A stretch of 49,778 nucleotides of DNA from Nostoc sp. FACHB-973 (GTDB lineage: Bacteria; Cyanobacteriota; Cyanobacteriia; Cyanobacteriales; Nostocaceae), in contig NZ_JACJSJ010000060.1 of assembly GCF_014698115.1 (NCBI RefSeq), forward strand, positions 1 through 49,778, in the 5' to 3' direction. Shown here in pieces: positions 7,096 to 16,900 of the stretch. Under the pieces are notes generated by a model. That model made no database searches. It was not told where the DNA came from and saw only the letters and a list, made by a program, of their open reading frames with translations. Position 1 is the first letter of the stretch; every line of letters starts with the position of its first letter. A program made the translations under genes and the position numbers.

Positions 7096-9672
7096 CTAAT
7101 TTCCCGGCAATGGCAGAGTGAAGAAAAACGTGCTGCCGACACTAACAGTACTCTCAACCCAGATTTGCCCACCGTGCTGATCAATAATACTACGACAGAT
7201 TGCCAATCCCAAGCCTGTGCCACCTTTGGTACGAGAATCAGAGGCATCTACTTGCTGAAATCTGCCAAAGATTGCTTCTAACTTATCTGCTGGGATACCT
7301 CGTCCTTGATCCGCGATCTGGAAAAGTACGTGGTCTGTTTGCTGTTGGACACTCAGGGTAATAGTAGAATCGGCAGGTGAAAATTTAATCGCATTACCTA
7401 ACAAATTGGTGAGTGTTTGCACAATGGCATCAGCAGCAGCCCAAACTTGAGCATTGCTGGGGTGGATCTTAAAGGTAATATTTTGCTGATTGGCGATCGC
7501 CTGCACTCCTGCTACTGCTTGTTGAATTAAATCAGCGGCATTGCAGGTGGTTTTTTCTAAGACAGCTCGATCCGATTCTAAGCGTTCCAAATCGAGAATA
7601 TCGTTGACTAGACGCACTAAGCGATCGCTGTCGATGGCTGCAATCTCAATCATCCGCTTGAATTTGTCTGGTTTTTTGTCGTAGATACCAGTTTGTAGTA
7701 AGCCGAGTGCGGCGCGAATTGCAGTTAAGGGAGTGCGGAGTTCGTGACTAACGATGCCAATAAACTCACTCTTCATCAGATTAATCTGTTCTAGTTCAGT
7801 GATATCTTCGGCAATACCAGCAATCCGAACTACCTCGCCTAATTCATTTTTGATCCCAAATGCGCGATCGCGAATCCAACGGATTGAGCCATCAGGGCGG
7901 ATAATGCGATATTTTTTATCGTATTGCCCTGTTTTCATCTGTTCAATGAGTTCAAGTTCGACGCCCTGGCGATCTTCTGGGTGAATTGCATCTAACCAAT
8001 CTGAATAGTTGTGATACAAGTCCTCACAACTTTTTTGCCAGATGGTTTGGTATGCATTGCTCACATATAGAACTTGCTGATTTTGAATATCAGTCATCCA
8101 AAATACTGCTTGGATGTTTTCTGCCAGCTGACGAAACTTTTCTTCGCTCTCGCGTAAAGCTTCTTCGATGCCTTTACGCTTGGTGATATCTTGGTGAACC
8201 GCAACCAGAACGTCGCCGTAGTCGGGATGCCTGAATACAGAAGTCGTCACACTACACCAAAATGGTGTACCGTCTTTTTTAAGATTCTGGATTTCATAGG
8301 TGGCTTCAGTATTTTGTAAGAGAGCAGACAGAGTGGCTTGATTTACATCTTCAGTAGTTACCGATTTGGTGACACAGTTTACAATCGAAACGTGCTGACC
8401 GTTGAGTTCACTAGAGTCATAGCCAAACATCTGCTCAAATTTAGGATTGGCATAGATAATGATTGCATTATCTATTCTCACTAAGCAAATGCCTTCCCCC
8501 ATATTGCGGGTGATTACAGCCTGAAGCTCTAGCATTTGCGCCTGTTCTAAAAGTGTGAGTTGGGTTTGTTGCTGCTCTATCACTGTTTTTTGCAGGCGAT
8601 CGTTTGTCTCTGTCAGTTGTGCAGTGCGTTCTTGCACCCGTTGTTCAAGTTCGGCATTTAGTTGTTGTAGGTCAATTTCTGCCTGTTTGCGCTCCGTTAG
8701 TTCTATCTGTAACTGTTTGAACAAAGCTGCTTGCTGGATAGCAATGCTTACTTGCGCTCCTAACTGCCGCAACAGAGTAATTTCTGAAGATTGCCACTCA
8801 CGAGGAGCCGCACATTGATGAGCCGCCAGTAATCCCCACAATTCATCTCCCAAGGAAACGGGAACGACGAGATTTGCCCTCACCTGGAGACTTTCCAAAA
8901 ATTCAACGTGACAGGGACTAATTCCGGCAGTATAAATATCAGTTTTCGCAGTGACTAGGCCTTGTTTAAAGGGTTCGACGTTTTCTTCACCAATGCAAGG
9001 GTCGTAAATCTGGAGTGGTAAAAGAGCCATCCATTCTGGTGCAACAGACTCAACAACAATCGTTCCACCCCAACCTGGATAAAATTGAAAGATAGTGACG
9101 CGATCGCACTTCAGAAAATGCCGCACTTCATCGACAGTGGTTTGCAAGATATCTTGTAAATTGAGCGATCGCCGGATACGCTGGCTCATCTCCATCACTA
9201 AACGCTGTTGTTCAAATTGCTGTTGCAGCGTTTCTTGTGTTTGTTTGCGTTCGGCTTTGCCGCGCTTGCGCTCGTCAAGAGTCATCCGCAATTGCTCGGC
9301 ATTTTCCTGAGATAATTGTTGATTGAGTTGTTGAATCTTCTTTCTGCTGTACTGAAGATTGCCAGTGACCAGGTTAATTATCAAGGCAACCAGTAGGAAA
9401 AGTCCTAGCCGCAATACATCTTCTGGTTGATTAATCCCCAGTTGATATCGAGGGGGAATCAAGAAATAATCAATTGCTAGTGTGGAAAGGACAACTGTAA
9501 CGATCCCTGGTCGAAAGCCACCATACCAAGTACTTGCGATGATAGCTATGTAGAAAAATGCACCAATGGTTCGAGAAATCAGCAGTTCTAGCCAGAGTGA
9601 CAGCAGCAGGGCGATGGCAGTTAAGCCAATAGCAACACCGTACTTTAATAATCGCCGATAATTTCCGATCAT
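7096..9672 (-). CDS. membrane histidine kinase with cyanobacteriochrome-like GAF domain
   Basis: The 858-residue kinase has the following order: DUF4118 (KdpD-type) membrane helices (about 8-110), coiled coil, GAF (about 165-320), coiled coil, two PAS domains (about 375-500 and 510-635), HisKA with SHELRTPLTAIRAAL (about 645-710), then HATPase_c with LLGNAIKFSP, DQGRGIP and GGTGLGLAI. The GAF domain carries DPC at 224-226 and PCHV around Cys254-His255. The 28-residue spacing of the two cysteines equals that in DXCF-type cyanobacteriochromes such as TePixJ, and PGWGGTIVVES and QVRANLVVP also match that family. Ile replaces the Phe of DXCF. A covalently bound bilin is therefore likely. Its ATG overlaps the upstream regulator stop by four bases (ATGA), implying coupled translation. 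Confidence 0.92.
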   Translation of the reverse strand: MIGNYRRLLKYGVAIGLTAIALLLSLWLELLISRTIGAFFYIAIIASTWYGGFRPGIVTVVLSTLAIDYFLIPPRYQLGINQPEDVLRLGLFLLVALIINLVTGNLQYSRKKIQQLNQQLSQENAEQLRMTLDERKRGKAERKQTQETLQQQFEQQRLVMEMSQRIRRSLNLQDILQTTVDEVRHFLKCDRVTIFQFYPGWGGTIVVESVAPEWMALLPLQIYDPCIGEENVEPFKQGLVTAKTDIYTAGISPCHVEFLESLQVRANLVVPVSLGDELWGLLAAHQCAAPREWQSSEITLLRQLGAQVSIAIQQAALFKQLQIELTERKQAEIDLQQLNAELEQRVQERTAQLTETNDRLQKTVIEQQQTQLTLLEQAQMLELQAVITRNMGEGICLVRIDNAIIIYANPKFEQMFGYDSSELNGQHVSIVNCVTKSVTTEDVNQATLSALLQNTEATYEIQNLKKDGTPFWCSVTTSVFRHPDYGDVLVAVHQDITKRKGIEEALRESEEKFRQLAENIQAVFWMTDIQNQQVLYVSNAYQTIWQKSCEDLYHNYSDWLDAIHPEDRQGVELELIEQMKTGQYDKKYRIIRPDGSIRWIRDRAFGIKNELGEVVRIAGIAEDITELEQINLMKSEFIGIVSHELRTPLTAIRAALGLLQTGIYDKKPDKFKRMIEIAAIDSDRLVRLVNDILDLERLESDRAVLEKTTCNAADLIQQAVAGVQAIANQQNITFKIHPSNAQVWAAADAIVQTLTNLLGNAIKFSPADSTITLSVQQQTDHVLFQIADQGRGIPADKLEAIFGRFQQVDASDSRTKGGTGLGLAICRSIIDQHGGQIWVESTVSVGSTFFFTLPLPGN

Positions 9673-11522
9673 TCTTTACTTCTCCATGCCTGAGGGCGCC
9701 AGCGCGTTCTTTGAATCCGGCTCAGTACCCGTGTCACAAGTTCTGGTCCTAGCACTGGCTTGCTGATAAAATCATCAGCTCCGGCAGCAAAAGCTTGCTG
9801 AAGGAATTCTGCTTCAGTATGAGATGTAACTACTAAAATAGGTAAATCTCCCCATTGGGCATCTTGGCGGACGACTTGGCACAACTCTAAGCCATTTACT
9901 ATCGGCATTTCTAAATCTAGTACCACCAATTGTGGAGATGTTGCAATTAGCACCTGCCAAAATTGTTGTGATTGGGAGAGAGTTGTTACTTCCAGCCCCC
10001 AAGGAGTTAGCAACGCCGATAATCCAGCCAGCATTACAGGGTCATCATCTACGATTAAAACTTTGGCTTCGGAAGTTTTAGGTTGAGGTAAAACACGAGC
10101 GATCGCCTGAAAAATCTGCTCGGTTGTCGCCGGTTTATGCAAAAATTGTCTAGCTCCTAAACGCGATACTGCCAACCGATCTGCCAGAGTATCTCGTCCT
10201 GTAAAAACAATTACTGGGATATTTGGCGATCGCTCTACTATCTCGCTCAATAATATTAATCCGTCTTCCTCTGTTGTCGGAAAACTCAAATCCAGTAAAA
10301 CAGCGTCAGGAGTTTTTAAGGAAAAAAGCGATCGGGCTGTTGCTAAGTTTGGTGCAACCTTCATCCTGATACCCCATGAGTCAGCTTCTGCCTGCAACCG
10401 CTCCGTCAGCATCACATCATCATCGATGACTAACAGACGATAAGGTTGGTTTATCGGCAAGTTTTGAGCGGTGGAAGTGACAGCAGGCTTGGTTAACTCT
10501 TGCTGTAATGCTGTTACCAGTTGCGAAAAATCAGAGATTTGATCTGGAGATAGGGAGGAATCTTCAAGTAGGAAATGCTCTATTTTCCGTGCTAGCCGCG
10601 AACCCTCTGGATAACCGAACGACCCCATCGAACCAGCTAGCTTATGGGCTTCACGCAATGCATGTTGTTGTAAATCTTCATTTAAATTCCCTGCTAAGAG
10701 TGCAGTTTTTGCCTGTTCCAGCACTATAACCTGTCCAGCAAAGGAATTCCGAAATCGCTCCAGCACACGATTTACAGAAGTCATATCTTTGGGGACGGGT
10801 TTTTTCTTTCCATCTTGATTCTTTTCCCCAACAGAGATGGAGCGATGAGGTGCAGGCTTGATGCGATAGCCCATGCCATATACGGTTTCTAGAAATTCTT
10901 CTGCTAGGCCTGCTGTTTTCAGTTTCTTTCGCAAGTCTTTAATATGAGTCGTCACTGCATTTTCAGTCGGTGCATCCCCAAATCCCCAAAGCCGATCTAG
11001 AATTACTGCACGACTAAAGATCCGATCTGGGTTTTGCAAAAATAACTCCAGCAGTTTATATTCTGTTGCTGTGAGGAGAATTTCCTGCTCATTACAAGTT
11101 ACTCTGCCCGCATTTGGATCTAAACGGACATTTCCCCAGGTTAAAGTGGATGATGAGATTGCCTCATTGCGTCGTAATAAAGAGCGAATTCTTGCTAGTA
11201 ATGCTTCTGGATCGAATGGCTTGATGACGTAATCATCTGCTCCGGCATCTAACCCTGCCACAATATCTGCATTAGAATTTTTCCCTGTTAGCAAGAGAAT
11301 AGATTTACGATAGCCTTGCGATCGCAGTTGCCGACACAAGGTAATGCCATCCAGTTTTGGAATTAGCCAGTCCAGCAATATCAACTCATATTCAGTCGAT
11401 AGCGCTAGTTCTAATCCAGCTTGTCCATTGCTTGCGATGTCGATAGTATAACGATTTGCACTCAACAACTCGAAGAGTGCTGTACTCAGTAATACATCAT
11501 CCTCTACCAACAAGATTTTCAT
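9669..11522 (-). CDS. RcaC-like multidomain response regulator (REC-wHTH-HPT-REC-REC)
   Basis: The 617 residues hold an OmpR/PhoB-type receiver (1-118, Asp in LILLDWLIPKLDG), a winged-helix DNA-binding domain (about 128-222, ending YGMGYRIKP), and an HPT domain (about 245-340) with phosphorylatable His293 in EAHKLAGSMG. Two further complete receivers follow (about 358-475, LLDLSFP; about 488-605, LDLEMP). The first four domains match RcaC, the regulator of complementary chromatic acclimation; the extra C-terminal receiver is additional. It can probably accept phosphate at several sites and bind DNA directly. It is the first gene of the cluster and overlaps the GAF kinase by four bases, so the kinase is its likely partner. 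A paralogue lies at 45181. Confidence 0.92.
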   Translation of the reverse strand: MKILLVEDDVLLSTALFELLSANRYTIDIASNGQAGLELALSTEYELILLDWLIPKLDGITLCRQLRSQGYRKSILLLTGKNSNADIVAGLDAGADDYVIKPFDPEALLARIRSLLRRNEAISSSTLTWGNVRLDPNAGRVTCNEQEILLTATEYKLLELFLQNPDRIFSRAVILDRLWGFGDAPTENAVTTHIKDLRKKLKTAGLAEEFLETVYGMGYRIKPAPHRSISVGEKNQDGKKKPVPKDMTSVNRVLERFRNSFAGQVIVLEQAKTALLAGNLNEDLQQHALREAHKLAGSMGSFGYPEGSRLARKIEHFLLEDSSLSPDQISDFSQLVTALQQELTKPAVTSTAQNLPINQPYRLLVIDDDVMLTERLQAEADSWGIRMKVAPNLATARSLFSLKTPDAVLLDLSFPTTEEDGLILLSEIVERSPNIPVIVFTGRDTLADRLAVSRLGARQFLHKPATTEQIFQAIARVLPQPKTSEAKVLIVDDDPVMLAGLSALLTPWGLEVTTLSQSQQFWQVLIATSPQLVVLDLEMPIVNGLELCQVVRQDAQWGDLPILVVTSHTEAEFLQQAFAAGADDFISKPVLGPELVTRVLSRIQRTRWRPQAWRSKE

Positions 11523-11664
11523 AAGTTGTATCTAAAGAAGATGCTTATGACACCTTCGCGATCAGAGCGCATATTATCTGCATGGTCAAACTGCTGTATA
11601 ATTTTAATATACTGTTACAAAATTTACAACAAGTTAATTTAAATTTTGCTTTTTTAATGGTACG
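11523..11664. promoter_or_regulatory. upstream region of the phosphorelay cluster
   Basis: This AT-rich stretch lies between the first gene of the minus-strand relay cluster and the transposon relic. It should hold the cluster promoter, since no other start region serves the two overlapping genes. No TTGCACA direct repeat (the L-box bound by RcaC) was seen, and no -10/-35 pair can be assigned with confidence. Confidence 0.4.
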
Positions 11665-11814
11665 TAGCAATCCTAAATCAGTTGTGAGAAAATACGAAAC
11701 TAACTATTAGTTGTTGTAAATACTAAGTGTCAGGTGTATCAATGTGGATGCGATCGCTATCAGATTTTATTGAAAACAGCCTTGGACTTGGGGGAAGTTC
11801 AAAGGGCGATGGCA

Positions 11815-12016
11815 GTCAGCCCCTTCTGGAGCGAGACGCACTCGCGTTCGGGGAAGTCAAAAGTCACGCATTCAAAAGTCAAAATTTACCAAGCCCCTAA
11901 ATTTATTTATGGGCTTGTAAAAAGGACGCCGTATTTCTTGGGCGGTGCGTCTCGAAATACATTTTTTATTTTTCCATAAATAAATTTAGGGGCTTGTACC
12001 TTTTTCTTTCTGGTCA
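11815..12016. repeat. dispersed repeat, copy B
   Basis: Same-strand homologue of 5130-5251, starting gtcagccccttctggag and ending tttctggtca. An extra central segment contains an inverted copy of the aagcccctaaatttattta motif (about 11898-11916 against 11975-11996). That makes an internal palindrome not found in copy A. Confidence 0.8.
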
Positions 12017-12018
12017 AA

Positions 12019-12446
12019 ATGCTGCTTGAAGGATATGCTCATGTTGCATGAGCGTCGATACTGGGGGTTTCATCAGGATTTATCAGTAAGTGGAAGAAGA
12101 TATTTTTTAAGCAGGGAGTAGAGGGTTTAAAGCTTGGTTACAAAGGAAGTCAAGGATTCCTAAATCCACAACAGTGTGCGTCTGTAATTCAATGGCTCCA
12201 AACCAAAGCTCAGCTTTAAATCATGAGTTGGAAACAGAACAATGGTTAATAACTTGTGAACGCTTCGCTCCTAATGCCCCACAACAAAACCCTCTAGAAA
12301 ATATCTGGTTGCAAGCAAAAAGATTGATTCGAGAATTTTATTTTTTTTGCCATTCTTTCTCCGTAGTCAAGGGATTGTTTGAATTGTCAATTGATTGTCA
12401 AATTTTTGACTTTTCTAAACTTAATGAGTATGGTGTTTTCTCATGA
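12019..12446 (+). pseudogene. IS630-family transposase, internally deleted
   Basis: The N-terminal part reads in one frame from 12019, with an internal stop near 12049, then ILGVSSGFISKWKKIFF and a GLKLGYKG...WLQTKAQL segment. This is the helix-turn-helix region of IS630 transposases, and it ends in a stop near 12215. The C-terminal end reads in another frame (about 12210-12446): APNAPQQNPLENIWLQAK followed by a conserved FDFSKLNEYG tail. That is the last catalytic block of the DDE domain. The central catalytic region with the first two aspartates is missing, so the enzyme is dead. The final stop lies inside the right terminal repeat. Confidence 0.82.
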
Positions 12447-12664
12447 ATCATTTAGGATTGCTATAGATAAGTCGGGATTATTACATATTTTCAGGAAGAT
12501 TTGTGATTTGACTGATTTTCAAAGGCTTTGACAAATTTGATTGATTTTATTGTCAAAACTATCCTCAGAGTCATCCTAAAATCTCTTCTAAGTATTTAGG
12601 AAAAATTCATTTTTATAAATTTATGTGGTATTGTTTAAAATACTCTCTATAATTTTATTACTGA

Positions 12665-12847
12665 TATAGCAATCCTAAATGATTTATGAGAATATACGGA
12701 GATTACAACGTGATTTATAAAACTTAGTTTTAAGCTATATATTATGCAATATATATAATTCTAGCCTCCAAATTAAGTCATAAATGAGTGTTTAAAACTA
12801 CGTTTGTAGGTTAAGTATTTTCTCACATATGATTCAGGATTGCTATA
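12665..12847. mobile_element. 183-bp MITE sharing the IS630-type ends
   Basis: The left end, tatagcaatcctaaatgatt followed by tatgagaa, and the right end (12816-12847) are inverted repeats of about 30 bases. They have the same sequence as the termini of the IS relic 200 bases upstream. The ~120-base AT-rich interior has no reading frame. This is a non-autonomous derivative that the IS transposase could have mobilised. Confidence 0.8.
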
Positions 12848-13132
12848 CAGATTTTACTTACGTAGGTCGATCAAAATCTTCCAGGGTTAATACTTGTTTT
12901 TCCTTCCACCTTGAGTATTGTTTGATTCTGGAAACAGTTGCAAATTCAAGCTTTGAAGCTTATAAATGCCTGGAATTGAGAACTTAGGTTGTCTAAAATA
13001 TTGCCCTAAGTATTGACAATTCATGAATAATCGAATAACAAGGTGGCAGCAGCTTAAAAAAAAAGCGTTAGTGCATTCCTACCTAGAAACTAATTAACGC
13101 CCTTCATGAAACTTCATACGGAAAAGATAATT

Positions 13133-13369
13133 ATGTCAGAAAATACCGAATACAAAGCTTCTAAGTTAGGAAATCAGGCTATCGCGTACAAAGAGCGCCT
13201 AAACTCTTGGGCGATCGCTCGTTTACTTCCCGATGCCCAACGGGAAATTGTGGCTCGTTTCCGCAGTCGTTCTGATGCAGAGGGCTATATACAGCACCTG
13301 CGTCAGGAGATCCCAAACGCTTCTTTCTTGATAGTCTTTGATTGTCAACGAGAAGAAGCTGTAATTTAA
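13133..13369 (+). CDS. small conserved cyanobacterial protein, function unknown
   Basis: The protein has 78 residues from the ATG at 13133, preceded by ggaaaag about nine bases upstream. The open frame begins at an ATG at 13106 that has no ribosome site. The composition is normal for a soluble protein: a charged helix (DAQREIVARFRSRSDAEGYI) followed by a hydrophobic strand (ASFLIVFD). I do not recognise a named domain. The text resembles small proteins seen repeatedly in Nostocales genomes, so I regard it as a real gene. It stands alone between the MITE and the LOV kinase and is followed by a small inverted repeat (13365-13415) that may terminate transcription. Confidence 0.65.
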   Translation: MSENTEYKASKLGNQAIAYKERLNSWAIARLLPDAQREIVARFRSRSDAEGYIQHLRQEIPNASFLIVFDCQREEAVI

Positions 13370-13989
13370 ATTACAGGTTTTTTTCAACTTTTGGATGGAG
13401 ATTTCCTCCATCCGATAAAATTTTTGTTTTTCTGTGTGCGCTCTCTAGCTTGAAAATAAGGAGTAGGGAGTGGGGGTCAAATAATTTTGGATTTTAAATT
13501 TTGGATTTTGGATTAAAAGAAACCACACTGGGTGGGGGCTTGATAGCGCAGGGTTAGCGAGTCAGATGCTCCTGGGTCGCTAATACTACAAAATAATCTA
13601 AAATTTAAAATCTAAAATCTAAAATCTAAAATTGGCACGGTCAAGAGATTTTCCTATTAAAGTGCGATCGCTGCAAAAATACTTGCTCAAATGTCACAAC
13701 TCTAGATTCCAATCCAAGCTTCACTTCAAAATTCTCTGGTTGGTAAACTCAAGGGGATAAGGAGATAATGGGAAGGCAGACAAGGGAAGCTCTATCTTTG
13801 ATGGAGTTTTCCGCAAGTCCTCTCCCCATCTCTTTGTCCCCTTATCCCCTTATGGTAAAGGTTTTCGTTAAAAATACAAATATTCTACTTCCAAAAAATT
13901 CAGTAATTCTCCCCTTGCTATTGATATTTTAGATTACTTAAAAGTGAAAGTTAGTACAAAAAGCCCTGAAAGTGCTGGAGGGTTAATAA
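13370..13989. other. intergenic region with repeat hairpins
   Basis: No gene is seen. It contains ttttggatt repeats (about 13482-13515) facing aatctaaaat repeats (about 13596-13634). There is also an imperfect hairpin of aaggggataaggag against ccccttatcccctt (about 13752-13855). The last ~100 bases must carry the promoter of the LOV kinase. Its ribosome site, ggagg at 13977-13981, lies eight bases before the TTG start. Confidence 0.5.
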
Positions 13990-16900
13990 TTGGTCAAACA
14001 GCACCGACGTGATTGGTTAAAAGCTGTGAAATTTTGCCGCGAAAGAAAATTCCTAGCACTGTTGCTAGGGATTTTATTCTCAATTTCCGTAATCTTACTG
14101 TGGCAAAAACTCCCGTTGCCAATCACTGAGTTCTTAGCAGAATTTGCAATGATTACCGGGTTATTTGTTGTCGGGTTATTGGTTACCAGCACCGTGACAT
14201 TATCAATTTATTTCGCCCTAGTAACGAAAGCCAGTAACCAAAAGATAGCAGCAATAAATCAGGAGTTAACTCAGAGAATTTTTGAACAACAACAGGTAGA
14301 AATTACCCTCCGCACCAATGAAAATCGTCTGCGGCAGCTGTTGGAAACTGTCAAAGTCATTCCTTGGGAATTAGACTTGAAAACTGGGCGATTTATCTAC
14401 GTTGGGTCGCAAGCGGTAAACTTACTAAATTATCCCATCGCCCAGTGGTACGAGGAAAACTTTTGGGTCAATCATCTACATCCACACGACCGAGAAAAAT
14501 CAGTTCGTTTTTGTCAACAGGCAACTGCTAGGTGCGAAAATCACGAATTAGAATACCGAATGCTAGCAGGCGACGGGCGAGTTGTTTGGCTGCGACACAT
14601 TGTGACGGTAGTTCACGAAGCCGGAACTCCTACAATGCTCAGGGGATTTATGTTTGACATTACTGATTTGAAGCTGGTCGAAGAAACCTTGAGGCTCAGG
14701 GAGAGGGCGCTTGCTGCTACTAATAATGGAATTATTATTGCTGATGCCAGGCTTGCATATAATCCGGTTATTTATGTCAACCCTGCCTTTGAGCGGATAA
14801 CAGGTTATAGTACCACAGATGTGATTGGGCAGAACTGTAGATTTTTGCAAGGCACAGATACCGAACAACCAGCACTCCAACAACTGCGGTCATCCATTAA
14901 AGCGGGAACAAGTTGTAAAGTGGTTCTCCGCAATTATCGCAAAGATGGCATGTTGTTTTGGAATGAATTGAGTATTTCTCCTATCCATGATGAAAATGGC
15001 AAATTAAGTCACTTCATTGGCATTCAGACAGATATTAGCGATGTCTACGACGAACTTCGCTTACGCAAACTTGCCGAAGCCCGTCTGCGTCACCAAGCCC
15101 TCACCTTTGAAAACATGCATGATGGCGTGATGATCACAGATTTAACAGGAAGTATCATTGACTGGAATCCCGCTGCCGAAAGCATGTTTGGCTATACCAA
15201 AGCCGAGGTTTTAGGTAAAACTCCAAGTATTTTACATAAATCTGAAGAAGCCGCAGGATTAAGCGCCAAAGTTCTCCAAACAATCAACCAGCAAGGACGC
15301 TGGTCAGGAGAAATACATTTTATTCGCAAAGATGGTAGTGAGGGAATTTGCGAAACAACTGTAGCATCTTTACAGGATGAACAGGGACAAACTGTTGCCA
15401 CTATTAGTGTCAATCACGACATTACCGAAAACAAACAAGCTAAAGAGGCATTGCAGAGGCAATTACATCGAACTTTATTACTCGAACAAATTACTCAAGA
15501 AATTCGTCAAAGTTTGGACACCAGCAAAATTTTTGAAACGGCTGCTACTCAAATTGGACAAGCATTTAGAGTCGATCGCTGTCTAATTCATTCTTACATT
15601 AATGACTCTATTGCCCTAATTCCCCTAGTAGCAGAGTATAATGTGCTTCCCGGTTACTGCTCAATATCGAACTTGGAAGTTTTAATAAGTAACAATCCCC
15701 ATGCTAAGCAGATGATGGCACAAGAAAGTGCGATCGCCTCCCCAGATGTCTACGTTGATGCTTTACTTCAGGGGGCTGAGTCTACCTGCCAAGAAATCGG
15801 GCTGAAATCCATGCTCTGTGTCCGTACCTCTTATCAAGGAGAACCAAATGGTGCTATAATTCTTCACCAATGTAGCCATTTTCGCCAGTGGACACAAGAC
15901 GAAATTGAATTAGTAGAAGCAGTGGCAGCTCAGTTGGGTATTGCTTTAGCACAAGCTCAATTACTAGAACAAGAAACCCGCCAACGTCAAGAACTCACCT
16001 TGAAAAACTTTGCCTTGGAGCGAGCAAAACGCCAGGCAGAAGCCGCAAATCTAGCAAAAAGTGAGTTTTTGGCGATGATGAGCCACGAAATTCGTACTCC
16101 CATGAATGCGGTTATTGCCATGACAGGTTTGCTGTTGGATACTGACCTGACGCCCCAACAACAAGACTTTGTGGAAACAGTCCGCAGTAGTGGAGATGCT
16201 TTGCTCACCATCATCAACGACATTCTAGATTTCTCCAAAATTGAATCGGGGAAATTGGAATTAGAAGAACAGCCTTTTGATTTGAGAGCTTGTGTGGAAC
16301 AGGCCATCTACCTTTTAGCCCCGAAAGCCGCCCAAAAAGATATCGAATTAGCTTACCTAATCGAGCCGCAAGTTCCCACCTACATCATCGGCGATTTAAC
16401 ACGTCTGCGCCAAGTCTTGATGAATCTGCTCAACAATGCCATCAAGTTTACTGAAAACGGAGAAGTGGTACTTTCTGTTGGACTAGGGACTGGGAATCGG
16501 GGATTGGGGACTGGGAATCGGGGATCGGGGACTGGGAACCGGGGATTGGGGACTGGGAATTTAACTCAAGAAACTTCTTCCCAATCCCCAGTCCCTAGTA
16601 CCCAGTCCCCAGTCCCTAGTAGCCAATCCCCAGTCCCTAGTACCCAATCCCCAGTCCAAATTCAATTTGCCATCAAAGATACAGGTATTGGCATTGCACC
16701 AGAAAAAATAGAACGGTTATTTCAACCCTTTACTCAGGGTGATGCTTCCATGACTAGACGATATGGCGGTACAGGACTGGGACTGGTAATTAGCAAGCGG
16801 CTCAGTCAGATGATGGGCGGTACCCTTTGGGTAGAAAGTCAGGGGTTTGTTGGTGGCGATCCCGGCTCCACATGGAAAAGTAAAAAATTATCATCTTCTT

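Larger units (their letters stand above)
11665..12463 (+). mobile_element. decayed IS630-type insertion sequence
   Basis: The left end, tagcaatcctaaatca followed by tgagaaaa (11665-11692), and the right end (12435-12463, complement of tagcaatcctaaatgattca) are imperfect ~28-base terminal inverted repeats. Ends beginning TA fit the TA target preference of IS630/Tc1-type elements. Between them lies a broken transposase (12019-12446), and copy B of a dispersed repeat occupies 11815-12016, apparently inserted in the 5' part. Confidence 0.75.

Noticed and set aside
7754..9310. Plus-strand open frames opposite the GAF kinase (7754, 7986, 8555, 9095)
   Set aside because: They are rich in Cys/Ser/Arg, as expected for antisense of a coding frame, lack ribosome sites, and match no family.
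11734..11979. Open frame of 81 codons at the left of the IS relic
   Set aside because: It is made of the dispersed repeat (SETHSRSGKSKVTHSK), which is not a gene.
13540..13600. cttgatagcgcagggttagcgagtcagatgctcctgggtcgc looked like part of a tRNA or group II intron
   Set aside because: No acceptor stem, anticodon arm or T-loop can be formed, and no intron-encoded protein is near.
15480..15990. Cyanobacteriochrome signature in the GAF of the LOV kinase
   Set aside because: Neither the DXCF-type nor the CH chromophore cysteine is at the right place, so it is an ordinary GAF domain.
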